The position numbers and the translations under genes are program-made. From an uncultured Lachnospiraceae bacterium (GTDB lineage Bacteria; Bacillota; Clostridia; Lachnospirales; Lachnospiraceae), in assembly GCA_902761585.1 (NCBI GenBank), contig CACWKX010000008.1:18997-82996 (forward strand): a DNA stretch of 64,000 nucleotides, in the 5' to 3' direction. Positions 49,638 to 59,800 of this stretch are shown here, piece after piece. Each line of letters opens with the position of its first letter. Positions within the stretch are counted from its first letter, which is position 1. The notes under the pieces were generated by a model. It saw nothing but the letters and a program-made list of their open reading frames with translations, was not told the origin of the DNA and made no database searches.

Positions 49638-49673
49638 GGCGGCATGCCGCGTCAAATACCACTGCATGCCGCC
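49638..49673 (-). other. Stem-loop between araA and araR
   Basis: GGCGGCATGC (49638-49647) and GCATGCCGCC (49664-49673) form a perfect 10-base stem with a 16-base loop. No T run follows. A second, weaker hairpin (CTTGCCA/TGGCAAG, about 49587-49612) lies between it and araR. They may lower read-through or stabilise the upstream mRNA. Confidence 0.55.
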
Positions 49674-49689
49674 TGCTGTTTCCTGCTGC

Positions 49690-51120
49690 TTATATCTTTT
49701 CCAGATCTGCCTCTGTCGTATCGTCGCCGATTGTCACAAGCTCTGTCCCGGTCAGCTTCGCGAACAGCGCGATGTCCTCCCGCTTCAGTGCTGTCGAGAC
49801 CACGGAGTGGTGCGCGCCGCCTGCGTAGCACCATGCTGCGGTTCCGATCTCGAAGTTCGGCTTGTGGCGGTACATGATCCGGGCCACCGGCAGCTTCGGC
49901 ATCGGCTGCGGCTGCTTCACCAGCTCGATGTCCGCGCAGATGATCCGGAAATGATCACCCAGGTCAATCAGCGTGCACTGGATGCCGTCTCCTGTCACGC
50001 CGTCAAAGACCAGACGTGCCGGTTCGTCCTTGCCGCCGATTCCGAGCGGATGCACCTGGATCTCCGGCTTTGCCGCCGCGAAGGATGCCGGCACCTCCAG
50101 CATATGGGAGGCAAGCTCCAGCTCCTGTCCCGGTGTCAGATCATAGGTGTAATCCTCGATGAAGCCGGTCGCCCCTTTTCTTCCTTCCGCCATTTTCATA
50201 AGAACAGAGGAGAACGCACTGATCTTGTAGTCGCCCTCCGGTCCGAACCCGATGCCCTTTGCCATCAGATCCTGCGCCGCAAGCCCCGGCAGCTGGCTGA
50301 GACCGTGCAGATCCTGGAAGTTGTCGGTGAAAGCCGTCACACCATTCGCGGCGATGAACTTCTCGAATGCGATCTGATAACGCGCCTGCGTGCGGACCGC
50401 CTCTACATTGTCGGTCGCCATCGTGTAGCGGCTCTCATAATCCGCCATCTTCGCGTCGATCTCGGCTTTGGTCACCTGTTCGGCCAGATCCGCGATCTCA
50501 CCGATGCCCCAGTACTTGACCTCCCAGCCGTACTTGATCTCGCATTCGAGCCGGTTGCCGTCTGTGACCGCGACATCGCGCATATTGTTTCCGAATGTCG
50601 CGACTCGTGTTCTGCGCGAGAGACCGATTGCCTTCGCGACCTGTGCGAAGCGGCGGATCTTCTCCAGAACCGCTTCATGCTGATAATAGCCTGCAGCCAC
50701 CTCATGACGAATTCCGAGCTTTGCCAGGATGAAGCCGAACTCGCGGTCACCGTGCGCCGCCTGATTCAGGTTCATGAAGTCCATGTCAATGGAATCATAC
50801 GGCAGCTTCTCGTTGGCCTGCGTGTGAAGATGCAGGAGCGGCTTCTGAAGAAGCTGAAGTCCCTTGATCCACATTTTCGCCGGGGAAAATGTATGCATCC
50901 AGGTGATAACGCCAACGCAGTCATCGTCGACCATAACCTTTTTCATATCCTCGACGCAGATCTCCGACGTCTCAACGGTCGGCAGAAGCTCGATCCGGAT
51001 CACATCCCCCAGCTTCTCATTCAGAAAATCTGTCATCTTCTGGCAGTCTTCCCTGACGGACTTAAGGCACTCTCTGCCATAAAGATCCTGGCTTCCCGGG
51101 ATAAAATATAATTTTTCCAT
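49690..51120 (-). CDS. araA: L-arabinose isomerase
   Basis: A 476-residue enzyme that converts L-arabinose to L-ribulose in the cytoplasm with a metal ion. Family motifs: the start YFIPGSQDLYGRECLKSVRE, VITWMHTFSPAKMWIKGLQ, LHTQANEKLPYDSIDMDFM, NLNQAAHGDREFGFI, and GFGPEGDYKISAFSSVLM. Start MEKLYFIPG follows GAGGAGA; the longer reading overlaps the upstream permease. It lies 22 bases downstream of the permease gene, so the transporter and isomerase are co-expressed. No ribulokinase or epimerase genes are in the window. Confidence 0.96.
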   Translation of the reverse strand: MEKLYFIPGSQDLYGRECLKSVREDCQKMTDFLNEKLGDVIRIELLPTVETSEICVEDMKKVMVDDDCVGVITWMHTFSPAKMWIKGLQLLQKPLLHLHTQANEKLPYDSIDMDFMNLNQAAHGDREFGFILAKLGIRHEVAAGYYQHEAVLEKIRRFAQVAKAIGLSRRTRVATFGNNMRDVAVTDGNRLECEIKYGWEVKYWGIGEIADLAEQVTKAEIDAKMADYESRYTMATDNVEAVRTQARYQIAFEKFIAANGVTAFTDNFQDLHGLSQLPGLAAQDLMAKGIGFGPEGDYKISAFSSVLMKMAEGRKGATGFIEDYTYDLTPGQELELASHMLEVPASFAAAKPEIQVHPLGIGGKDEPARLVFDGVTGDGIQCTLIDLGDHFRIICADIELVKQPQPMPKLPVARIMYRHKPNFEIGTAAWCYAGGAHHSVVSTALKREDIALFAKLTGTELVTIGDDTTEADLEKI

Positions 51121-51142
51121 GTAAAATCTCCTCGTATCCGAT

Positions 51143-52117
51143 TTACTTGATAACCTGCAGCGACTGTCTGTCCGCAAAGACGGTGACAAAGATCAGGAAC
51201 ACAACACCCTGAACCAGCTGCATTGCCTGTGTGGTCAGTCCCATCATATTCAGACCCGAAATCAGGACGGTGTAGAGCAGCGATCCGATGATGACATTCA
51301 GGAAGCTGGACTTTGCGCCGCCTGAGATCGGCATCCCGCCGAGGACCAGCGCGATCAGGATCTGAGTCTCGAGCTGGTTGCCGCCGGAAGCGGTGACCGA
51401 GCCAACCTTGATTGCGTTGATAAACGCCGCAAATCCTGTGATGGCGCCTGCCAGCACATAGACCAGGAACTTCATCCGGTCTGTCCGGATGCCGGCGTAC
51501 TTCGCCGCCTTCTCACCGGCTCCGATCGCCTTGAGGTGAATTCCGAACTTTGTGAAGCGGAAGGCCAGAAGGCCGAGCACGATGACAACCAGCGTGCAGA
51601 TCATTTTCAGGGTCTCGTTCATGCCAAGCATCGTCAGCTTGATGTCCCCCATGACCGGGGAATTCGAGGTCATGTACTTGATGATCCCGCGGAAGAGGAA
51701 CATCGTGCAAATTGTGACGATAAAGGACTTGATCTTCCGATTGACATAAAAGAATCCGTTCATCGCCCCGATCGCCGCGCCGGTACCGATTCCCGCAAGG
51801 ATCGACAGCGGAATGCTGACCTTCGAGACCATGCAGACCACAATGGACGCCATGCCCAGGATCGAGCCCTGGGAGAAGTCCAGCCCGCCCATCGTCATGA
51901 TGAAGAAGACGCCGGTGGAGGCAATCATGGTCACGTAAACCTGGGACATGACCAGGCTGAACTTGGAGACCATCCTGCCCTTCGTCAGGATATTGAAGAC
52001 GATGAAGACCGCGACAAGCCCCACAGCCGGGAGCAGCTGGCGCATCAGCATCGCTCTGGATACCTTCTTCAGCTCCTCCTCGCGGGAAGCTGTTTTTGCT
52101 ATGCTTTTTTCAGCCAT
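51143..52117 (-). CDS. Sugar ABC transporter permease (CUT2)
   Basis: A 324-residue RbsC/YtfT-type permease with eight to ten membrane segments. Typical elements are FFIMTMGGLDFSQGSILGMA and ALVLGGMPISGGAKSSFLNV. It forms the membrane channel together with the other permease (53647-54615) and the two-domain ATPase between them. GGAGGAG precedes the ATG. Context with araA and araR points to L-arabinose as substrate. An 11-base gap separates it from the ATPase gene. Confidence 0.92.
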   Translation of the reverse strand: MAEKSIAKTASREEELKKVSRAMLMRQLLPAVGLVAVFIVFNILTKGRMVSKFSLVMSQVYVTMIASTGVFFIMTMGGLDFSQGSILGMASIVVCMVSKVSIPLSILAGIGTGAAIGAMNGFFYVNRKIKSFIVTICTMFLFRGIIKYMTSNSPVMGDIKLTMLGMNETLKMICTLVVIVLGLLAFRFTKFGIHLKAIGAGEKAAKYAGIRTDRMKFLVYVLAGAITGFAAFINAIKVGSVTASGGNQLETQILIALVLGGMPISGGAKSSFLNVIIGSLLYTVLISGLNMMGLTTQAMQLVQGVVFLIFVTVFADRQSLQVIK

Positions 52118-52128
52118 GACTCTCCTCC

Positions 52129-53628
52129 TTACACCATCTTCTCAATCAGGCTGTTCTCATCGAGATCCTGATTGCGCTCCAGTTCACCGCTGATCTTCCC
52201 GTCCTTCATGATCAGGATCCGGTCGCACATGCCGATCAGCTCCATCAGCTCCTCGGAGATCATGATGATCGACTTGCCTTCCTTTCTCATCTGGTCCATC
52301 AGCTGGTAGATATCCTGCTTGACCTTGATGTCGATGCCTCTCGTCGGACTGTCGAGCACCAGGATATCCGAATCTTTTCCGATCCACCTGGCCAGGACAA
52401 CCTTCTGCTTGTTCCCGCCCGACAGATCCGAGACAAACTGGTCTGTGTTGACCATCTTGACGGACATCTCCTTCGCATACTTGTTCGCGAAGTTCTTCAT
52501 CTTTTTACCGCTCAGGAAACATCCCACCGATCTGAGCGCGTCCAGCGACGGCAGGCAGATGTTGTCGCCGATGCTCTGGTTCATGACCACTGATTCGTTG
52601 TCGCGGTCCTTCGAGGTATAGGCGATGCTGTGGGAAATCGCTGCCGGAATGCTGTTGATCGGCGTTCCATCCGCAAGCGTCACAGAGCCTGTCCTGTCAA
52701 ATGAAGCCCCGAAGCATGCCTTTCCGACTTCGTGCATGCCTGACTCTGACAGGCCGCCGAACCCGAGGATCTCGCCCTTGTGCAGGTCGAACGAGACATG
52801 CTCGATCTGGCCCGGAACGGTGACATCCTTGACGGAAAGCACGACCTCCTTGCTGACCGCCTCGCCATAATCCGCACGGTAGTAGTTTCCGGTCACCTCA
52901 CGGCCGACCATCAGGCGCTTGAGATCCTCCTCGGAAACCTGGCTTGCGGCCACCGTGTCGATGTACACGCCGTCACGCAGAATCGTGATGGTATCAGAGA
53001 GCCTGAGCACTTCCTCGAGGTCATGGGATATGAAGATGATTGTCCCGCCCTCGCCGCGGATGCGCTTCATCACCTTGTACAGCTCCTCACGGCCTTCCTG
53101 AGACAGTGCTGTCGTCGTCTCGTCGACAACTACGATCTTTGGCTTGAAGTATGTTGCCTTGACGATCTCAACCAGCTTGCGGTCCTCAAAGTTGTAATCA
53201 TCCACCATGTCGCCGGCCTTGATGCGCCCGAACCCGTAATCATCCAGCAGCTTCTGCGCCTCCCGGTTCATTGCGTTGGTGTTCTTGATGCCCATGTGCA
53301 CAAACCGGTCCTCATGTCCGAGGAAGATGTTCTCGGCGACCGTCAGGCCGGAAAGCGTTCCGAGCTCCTGTACGATGATCGAGACGCCCTCGTCGTTGGC
53401 CGCGACCTGGTTCTTCGGGTGAATCTCCTTCCCGTCCAGGATGAAATGCCCGCTGTCGATGGAATAGATGCCCGTCAGCATGTTCGTCAGGGTCGACTTG
53501 CCGGAACCATTTTCTCCGATCAGTGCATGAATCTCACCCTTGTTGATTGTAAATGAAACATCCTGCACCGCTTTCGTGATTCCGAAGGTCTTCGAAAGAT
53601 GCTGGATCTGTAATCTGACTTCACTCAT
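52129..53628 (-). CDS. Sugar ABC transporter ATPase (two NBDs)
   Basis: A 499-residue CUT2-type ATPase with two nucleotide-binding domains. First domain: Walker A LIGENGSGKST, Walker B IVVVDETTTAL, H-loop FISHDLEEVL. Second domain: degenerate Walker A position (GFGGLSESG), signature LSGGNKQK, Walker B ILVLDSPTRGID with Ser where the catalytic Glu is expected. This asymmetry is usual for sugar ATPases of the RbsA/MglA/AraG type. AAGGAGGAG lies before the ATG. It energises the two flanking permeases. Confidence 0.94.
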   Translation of the reverse strand: MSEVRLQIQHLSKTFGITKAVQDVSFTINKGEIHALIGENGSGKSTLTNMLTGIYSIDSGHFILDGKEIHPKNQVAANDEGVSIIVQELGTLSGLTVAENIFLGHEDRFVHMGIKNTNAMNREAQKLLDDYGFGRIKAGDMVDDYNFEDRKLVEIVKATYFKPKIVVVDETTTALSQEGREELYKVMKRIRGEGGTIIFISHDLEEVLRLSDTITILRDGVYIDTVAASQVSEEDLKRLMVGREVTGNYYRADYGEAVSKEVVLSVKDVTVPGQIEHVSFDLHKGEILGFGGLSESGMHEVGKACFGASFDRTGSVTLADGTPINSIPAAISHSIAYTSKDRDNESVVMNQSIGDNICLPSLDALRSVGCFLSGKKMKNFANKYAKEMSVKMVNTDQFVSDLSGGNKQKVVLARWIGKDSDILVLDSPTRGIDIKVKQDIYQLMDQMRKEGKSIIMISEELMELIGMCDRILIMKDGKISGELERNQDLDENSLIEKMV

Positions 53629-53646
53629 GTCCTTCTCCTCCTTCGA

Positions 53647-54615
53647 TCACTTGACAATCTCGCCCTTGCCGACCTTGGTTGTCAGCGTGACGATAATCAG
53701 CAGCGCCAGACCTGAGATGACATCGTTGACGGCCGTCGGCGCACCGAGCGCCACAAAGCCGTAATAGATGATCTGCAGGAAGAACTCACCGATGATGATC
53801 GCCGGGATCGGGATCCCGTATTTCTTCAGTGCAAGGCCGAGGAAGCAGCCCATTGTCGGATAGAAGTTGCGGCTCATGGACGCCATGCCCGTCTCCGCGA
53901 CCATCGAGGACCCGTAGCTGATCGTCAGAATCGCCTCGATTCCAAAGAATGCTCCGGAAATGACGAACGCGATGACCTTGTAGAGATTGACATTGATGCC
54001 CATATTCTTTGCGACAAACTCATTGGAACCGATGGCGTACGTATAGGTTCCGATCTTTGTATAGTTCAGAAGAAGGTACGCCACCAGGAATGCGATGACC
54101 GCCAGAATCAGGTCGCCCGGCATTGCCCCGAGTTTTCTGAGGTCGGACGGAAGCGTCGCTGACTGACCGCCCGCGATGTAGCTGGCGATGGACTCGTAGA
54201 TCAGCGCAAGCCCGGTCGTGACGATCATCGACGGAATGTGAAGCTTTACATAGAAGAATCCGTTCAGGAGCCCGACAATCGCCCCCGTCAGGATGCAGCC
54301 GACGATCAGCCCGAAATATCCCATATTGAAACGGGATGCCAGCGTCGTTCCCACGATGGCGGAAAGCATGATGTTGGCGCCGATGGAGAAATCGAACATC
54401 CCCATGACCATGACAAAATAGAACCCGGCAGCGCCAGCTGAAATCATCAGCGATGATTCAAAGTAGCTGAGCAGATTCTTCGGCGAACCGAAGTTGCCGG
54501 GCGTGATGACCTTGAAAACCGCCCAGGAGGCGACGACCAGAAGGACCAGGATGAGAAATCCCATCGTCCTGCCCGAGAGCTTCCCGCCTTTCTTAACACG
54601 TTCAGTTGAACCCAT
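53647..54615 (-). CDS. Sugar ABC transporter permease (CUT2)
   Basis: A 322-residue permease with about nine membrane segments; FYFVMVMGMFDFSIGANIML is the RbsC-type signature and GLALKKYGIPIPAIIIGEFF is near the C-terminus. It starts after AATGAGG. It is the first of two distinct permeases in the operon, 18 bases upstream of the ATPase gene. The pairing suggests a heterodimeric channel like YtfT/YjfF. It lies 228 bases after the binding-protein gene, with a stem-loop between. Confidence 0.92.
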   Translation of the reverse strand: MGSTERVKKGGKLSGRTMGFLILVLLVVASWAVFKVITPGNFGSPKNLLSYFESSLMISAGAAGFYFVMVMGMFDFSIGANIMLSAIVGTTLASRFNMGYFGLIVGCILTGAIVGLLNGFFYVKLHIPSMIVTTGLALIYESIASYIAGGQSATLPSDLRKLGAMPGDLILAVIAFLVAYLLLNYTKIGTYTYAIGSNEFVAKNMGINVNLYKVIAFVISGAFFGIEAILTISYGSSMVAETGMASMSRNFYPTMGCFLGLALKKYGIPIPAIIIGEFFLQIIYYGFVALGAPTAVNDVISGLALLIIVTLTTKVGKGEIVK

Positions 54616-54669
54616 ACCAATACCTCATTTCCCGACAAGTTGTACTTGACAAGTCATCCTGAAAGAGAG

Positions 54670-54694
54670 GCCGGTATCACCGAATGATACCGGC
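54670..54694 (-). other. Intergenic stem-loop after the binding-protein gene
   Basis: GCCGGTATCA and TGATACCGGC form a perfect 10-base stem with a 5-base loop. The sequence after it on the minus strand lacks a T run. Such hairpins between a binding-protein gene and its transporter genes often protect the upstream mRNA and lower downstream expression. Confidence 0.7.
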
Positions 54695-54843
54695 CCGGTC
54701 ATTTCTGTTGGAAAGCGGTCATGAACCATCCGCTTTGCTTTCAGTTTTGGTGCGCAGGCAGCCTGGCCTTTCGGCCTGTGCTGCGCTCAGCTCAGGTGCG
54801 GCTGACTCAGCCTTCACAGCCGTCCGCCGTCCGGAGAGCGTTC

Positions 54844-56037
54844 TCAGCCTGCCTCTGTTGCGGACTCTGTAGCCACCTCAGCCTCGGTAGAAGCCGCTGC
54901 TCCGCCTGCACGTGCTGCAGCATCTTCGATGGACAGTGCCTCAGCCGACTTGGTCAGATCCTCGAAGCTCTCATTGGAGAGATCCACGATCTCCTGATCG
55001 GTGTACGGAAGCTGATCAACGAAGTACTTCTCATATGCCTTGTAATCGTCAGCAGAGGAGACATACAGGTACGGGAAGTTGATCTCGTTGAAGGTTCCTG
55101 CGAAGTCTGTGTAGTTGCCCTTGATGGCGTTGTAAACCATCAGGAATGCGAACAGCGGATCGCAGTAATGCCCGCCGGACTCACCAGCCATGGAACCGTT
55201 CTCAAGTCTCTCTCCGAGATCTGGAAGGAAGTCTGTGGATACAATCGAGATATCCTTGGTCTTGCCGGCAGCCTCAACCGCAGAGATTGCGCCCTGCAGA
55301 GGCTCTCCGCCGCCACCTGCCGGAATCAGTGCATCCAGCTTCGGATCCGCGCTCATCAGTGCGTTGGCTGCCTTTGCGCCGCCCTCGGAAGTGGTTCCTG
55401 CATACTGCGGTTCGGAAAGGGCTGCCTGATCATCCGGATGATCCTTGTTCCACTTGTCAACACCGGCCTTGTAGCCTTCCCATCTGCCGAGCCATGTCGC
55501 ATCACCCTGCTCCCAGCCGATCAGACCGATGTCTCTGCAGCCCTTGTCAAGCAGGATGTTGACCAGCTTCTCGCCGTTCTCCGGCTCGTTCTCATGAACA
55601 GCGCCGACATAGTAATCGGAAGCCTTAGCCAGATCATAGATATCCTTGCTGTTCTCCTCGCTGATGACGCGGAAGAACTGAGCCAGATAAACCTGGTTCG
55701 CGTTGCAGGTCGCGATTGCGGACTGCATCTCGGAATCTGCGGAGTTGCAGATGATGATGCCCTGGCAGCCTGCTGCGCACAGCTGCTCGACGGAAGCCGT
55801 AACCTTCTCGGATACATGTCCCTGGTCGACATACTGGACATTGACGCCAAGCGCCTTTGCGGCCTCATCCAGAATCTTCTTACACTGAGAACCAAGCACG
55901 TCCGTGGAGCTCCAGATGGAGACACCGATCGTGATGTCCTTGTTGTCGATGGTATCTGCCTGAGCAACGGTTGCCCCTGCCATCATCGATCCGATCATAG
56001 CGGCGCTGAGCACAGCGCTGACAAGTCTGCGTTTCAT
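54844..56037 (-). CDS. Sugar ABC transporter substrate-binding protein
   Basis: A 397-residue periplasmic-binding-like protein of the pentose/hexose family (DITIGVSIWSSTDVLGSQCK, then AGCQGIIICNSADSE, DIGLIGWEQGDATWLG). The signal peptide MKRRLVSAVLSAAMIGSMMA continues as GATVAQAD and has no lipobox cysteine, although Gram-positive binding proteins are usually lipoproteins. The C-terminal 30 residues are a low-complexity Ala/Glu/Thr tail. Start MKRRL follows AAGGAGG. First gene of the arabinose locus; a promoter with TTGACG and TATACT lies about 270-300 bases upstream. Confidence 0.92.
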   Translation of the reverse strand: MKRRLVSAVLSAAMIGSMMAGATVAQADTIDNKDITIGVSIWSSTDVLGSQCKKILDEAAKALGVNVQYVDQGHVSEKVTASVEQLCAAGCQGIIICNSADSEMQSAIATCNANQVYLAQFFRVISEENSKDIYDLAKASDYYVGAVHENEPENGEKLVNILLDKGCRDIGLIGWEQGDATWLGRWEGYKAGVDKWNKDHPDDQAALSEPQYAGTTSEGGAKAANALMSADPKLDALIPAGGGGEPLQGAISAVEAAGKTKDISIVSTDFLPDLGERLENGSMAGESGGHYCDPLFAFLMVYNAIKGNYTDFAGTFNEINFPYLYVSSADDYKAYEKYFVDQLPYTDQEIVDLSNESFEDLTKSAEALSIEDAAARAGGAAASTEAEVATESATEAG

Positions 56038-56305
56038 GATGATTCCTCCTTCAAATGGATATTGCCTGCTTTTCCCTGCTGGATTCGGAAGCCGGATCTG
56101 AGCCTTTTTCCGTCTGCCGGCCATCTGTCCCTTAAACACTGCGTTCCGGAGCCGCGGTGTTTAAGTTGTACACATACATCATGTCAGCCATCCACACAGG
56201 ATTGTCTGTAACAGATGAAAACGGGATTTCATTTGTTGATTTCATCATGTTTTCACTGATTTCATCAAAATCTTTCGTCGTTTTTCATCTTGTTTCACTG
56301 TGTTC

Positions 56306-56334
56306 AGTATAGTCATGTCGTATACCATCGTCAA
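56306..56334 (-). promoter_or_regulatory. Promoter of the arabinose locus
   Basis: Minus strand TTGACG (56334-56329), 17-base spacer, TATACT (56311-56306), giving a 5' leader of about 260 bases. The leader contains repeated GATGAAATCA-like segments (56220-56275). AraR binding was not matched to a known consensus. Confidence 0.65.
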
Positions 56335-56354
56335 TAGGTAAACACATCTTTGTC

Positions 56355-56475
56355 ATAGTTGTCCAGTTTATATGCATAAAAATTGGCAAATCTGACCGTC
56401 AGTATTTACGATTCTTGACAGATTTACCAATTTTAAAAAGTGAAAATTATACATTTGTATAGTTGTCAGTTTGAA
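56355..56475. repeat. Long inverted repeat flanked by ATAGTTGTC direct repeats
   Basis: AAAATTGGCAAATCTG (56379-56394) and CAGATTTACCAATTTT (56419-56434) are inverted arms with one mismatch, around 24 bases. Direct copies of ATAGTTGTC-CAGTTT lie outside, near 56355 and 56459. The stretch is AT-rich, upstream of the arabinose promoter. It could hold regulator sites or act as a terminator; its role is unknown. Confidence 0.6.
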
Positions 56476-56619
56476 TGTCCTTAAGTTGTAAAGTACATGT
56501 TAAGAATTCTCTTTACATATTCACCGAGGTCAATGGAGCCATCTTCATAAAAAGCAAGACGGCTGCCTTCCGGGGAGTTGTTCACAATCATGCCCTTCAC
56601 GCCAGCGCCGCCCTTTTGC

Positions 56620-56682
56620 AAAAAAACGGAGGCGGCTGCCTTCCAGGGAGCTGTTAAGCTCCCTGGAGATGCAGCTGCCTCC
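56620..56682 (-). terminator. Terminator of the surface-protein gene
   Basis: Minus strand: an outer stem GGAGGCAGCTGC/GCAGCCGCCTCC (one mismatch) enclosing a perfect CCAGGGAGCT-TAAC-AGCTCCCTGG hairpin, followed by GTTTTTTT. It lies about 126 bases past the stop of the large surface-protein gene. Confidence 0.9.
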
Positions 56683-56807
56683 TCAACCAGGGGGTGGGCA
56701 GCGCAGGATGACGTTCCGGTGTCCTCCGGGTGTTTTCGGCAGGTAACGCCCCGAAAGACGTTGCCCGTCCGCCAGCCCGCGCATTATGTCAATCTGAAAC
56801 GGACCCG

Positions 56808-59800
56808 TCAGACGGAGCCGTCCTTGTCATATCTGCGTCTCCATGCAATCAGGCCGATTCCGCCCGCCGCAATCAGAAGCAGTATCAGATAAAGCTCTGG
56901 CTGTGCCGAATCTCCGGTCTTCGCTGCGCTCCGGGATGCGGACGTCACCGTCTGCTGCGTCCCGGATGACTTTTTCACTTCTGCCTTCACCGCTCCGCCG
57001 TCGCTGTTCTGCTTCGGTGCTTCAGTATCAGGGTTCTCCGTCTCCTCAGGTTTTGTAATACCCTTCACCTGTCCTTCATTCGGATCACCCGGAATGGTAC
57101 TGTCCACCGCCTCGCCCGGTGTCACGCCCGGATTGTTTCCGCCCGGATCTTTCCCGTCAGCGACTGCAACATTCGTCACTTTTCCGGCTGCGATGTCAGC
57201 TTCCTTTACGACGTAGACAGCTTCAAAGCTTCTGCTTTCTCCCGGCGTCAGCAAGTCGAGCTTCCACAGGTCGCCGGTCAGCGCATCCGTCACCTCAACT
57301 GCTGCAATGGCGACATTGCCATCGTTCACAACCTCGATCTGGTAGTGGATCTCTTCGCCAAGTGTGTATCCCCTCGCATCCTTTGGAAGACTGATCGCCT
57401 TCTTCGTCACAGTCAGGTGGGAGATGCCTTCAATTGTCTTGTCCTCGGTCTTGCCCGGTGTCACATCCGGCTTGTCTCCGCCTGGATCCCTGCCGTCCGC
57501 GGCTGCGATGTTCTTCACGCTGCCTGCAAGCATATCCTTCTCTGTCACTGTGTAACGGGTCTCAAATGTTCTGACTTCGCCTGGCTTCAGGTCACCCTCA
57601 ATTCTCCAGCTGTCACCTGTCAGCTCATCGGTCACCTCCACATCTGACAGAACCGTGTTGCCATTGTTGAGGACTTTGATCGTATAATGGATCACATCCC
57701 CTGCAGCGACCAGTATTCCCTCGCTCACATCAGATGTCTTCTCCACATAGAGACTGGAGTCCGATGCCTCAACCGGAACCTGAACCGTCGGCGGCGTCGG
57801 GATCACATCGTTCTCATTTGCTCCCGGCCTCTTTGCATTTCCGACCGCTTCATTTTCCACAAAGCCCTTCTCGACATCCTCATCTGTCACAATGTAAGAT
57901 GTCTCGAAGCTTGCCTCCTCCTTCGGATCTAATGTTTCAACCTGCCACTTGTCTTCTGTCAGCTTATCCTCAATGTTCAGGTCGGTAAGCGTCACCGTTC
58001 CGTCATTGACTGCCGTGATCCTGTAGCGGATGGTCTCGCCCTTCACATATGCCAATCCATTCCCAGGCTCGCTTGTCACGATCTTCTTCAGCGTCAGGTG
58101 TGCAAACTGGTCTTCCTCATCTGTTCCTTCCCACGGTTTTCCAGCCTCCTTGAAGGCCACCTTCACCGTGTTGCTGTAGCTTCCGGCTGCGATGTCGGCC
58201 TCCGTCACCACATGATACGCACTGGTTGTCACCGTCTCCCCGGGTTTTACACCTTCAAATGTCTGCTTCCCGGTGAATGTCACATCGTTTTGCTCCGTCA
58301 GCACAATCGTCTGAACCGAATCGTAGATGTTTGTCACCTTGATGCTAAAGACGATCTGTTCGCCCAGTCTGTAGGACTTTCCATCATGTGTCTTGGTAAC
58401 GACATTCCCCGCATCGGTGTCATCTGTTACGGTCAGATCACCAAACTCAAGACTGATGCTGTAGTTCGATTCCAGTGTGAACGGCTCCCTCAGTCTGCCG
58501 TCCTCTGTCATAGCCTGATCGCTCAGCTGCAGGGTGGCCAGGCGTCCGGTCTCCTCACCAGCACTTCCCCCATGCATTGTCTGGATCGTGCTGCGTTCTT
58601 TCTCCAGGATCTTGCAGGTGAAGGTGTTTTTACTGGTTCCCACATAGGTCTGGCTTCCGGTAAAGAGATAGCTGATCGTATGATTCTCTGCCAGGCCATC
58701 TCCGCTGATCGTTGCCTCCTTCTTCTCCAGCGGTTTGCGGTCGAACTTCTTCTCGGCACTCGCACTTGTCAGCGTGATCTTTCTCTGTATGATGGTCAGT
58801 GTGCCGGCCTCCTTCGCGATACCGGTGAACCATTCCGTCACATCCTTTCCAGTCTTGTCGGTTATCCTCACAGATGCAACCGGATTGTTGCCCGCCATCG
58901 TCTCCATGACGTTGGTGATCCGTCCGTCCGCCATACCCTCTGCGGTGAATCCGTCTGGCAGTCCTGTCACCTTGACTCCCGGAGCCGTCAGCGGGGTTCC
59001 ATCATAAGTTTTATGTGCGCTGTCTGCCGTGAAAGTGATCTTAGCAGAGTTGTTCTTCGTGATGGAAAGTGTCCCCTCCTCCGTTGTGATTACATAGTTC
59101 TCCGGAATGAAATCCTCCGCTGTGTCATATGCAATCGTGTTCGGAACAGGATCCGTTGTCACATCCGTCACACTTCCGACTGCCCGAAGATTGTAGATCT
59201 GCGGCTGTCCGCCCGTCTCCACAATGGTTCCCTTCACGGTCACCTCAGGTTTTACAAGCGAGGTTCCATCATATTCCTTCGATCCTGAATCCGATGTCAG
59301 AGAGACCTGCCGCTTCTCGATGGTCAGTGTGCCATCCACCTTTGTGATCCTCGCGAACTGACTGGTCACATCCTGTCCATCCTTCAGGATCCGAACCGAC
59401 TGAACCCTGTTGTTCCCAGGCTTCGAATCTGCCACATTTGTCGCGGTGCCCCCGACCTTCACCTCCGCCGTAAAACCTTCCGGAAGCCCGACCGTGCTGC
59501 TTTCGCCCTTTGTCAGCGCTGTCCCGTCGTAGACCTTGCTGCCGCTTGCAGCCGTGACGGTGATCGCTGTCTGATTCTGCATGATCTGCAGCGTTCCAGT
59601 CTGTTTCCGGATCGTGTAATTGCGCTCATCGAACGTCTTTCCTGCTGTCCAGGTGATCGTGTTTGGCACGATGCCGTCATCCGTTGTCAGTGCAGAGCCT
59701 GTTGCTCTGATTTCTGACACTTCTCCGCCGACAAAGCTCTTCTCACTGACAACCGTCACCTGCGGTTCGGTCAGCGGCGTACCATCATACGGTTTTGTCC

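Noticed and set aside
49636..51111. Plus-strand open frame of 491 codons opposite araA
   Set aside because: Shadow of araA; the araA frame carries all isomerase motifs.
54721..56211. Plus-strand open frame of 496 codons opposite the binding-protein gene
   Set aside because: It is antisense to a well-supported family protein, has no ribosome-binding site and no family motifs. High GC content gives long antisense frames.
58098..59288. Plus-strand open frame of 396 codons opposite the surface protein
   Set aside because: Antisense to repeated beta-sandwich coding sequence; no start signal.
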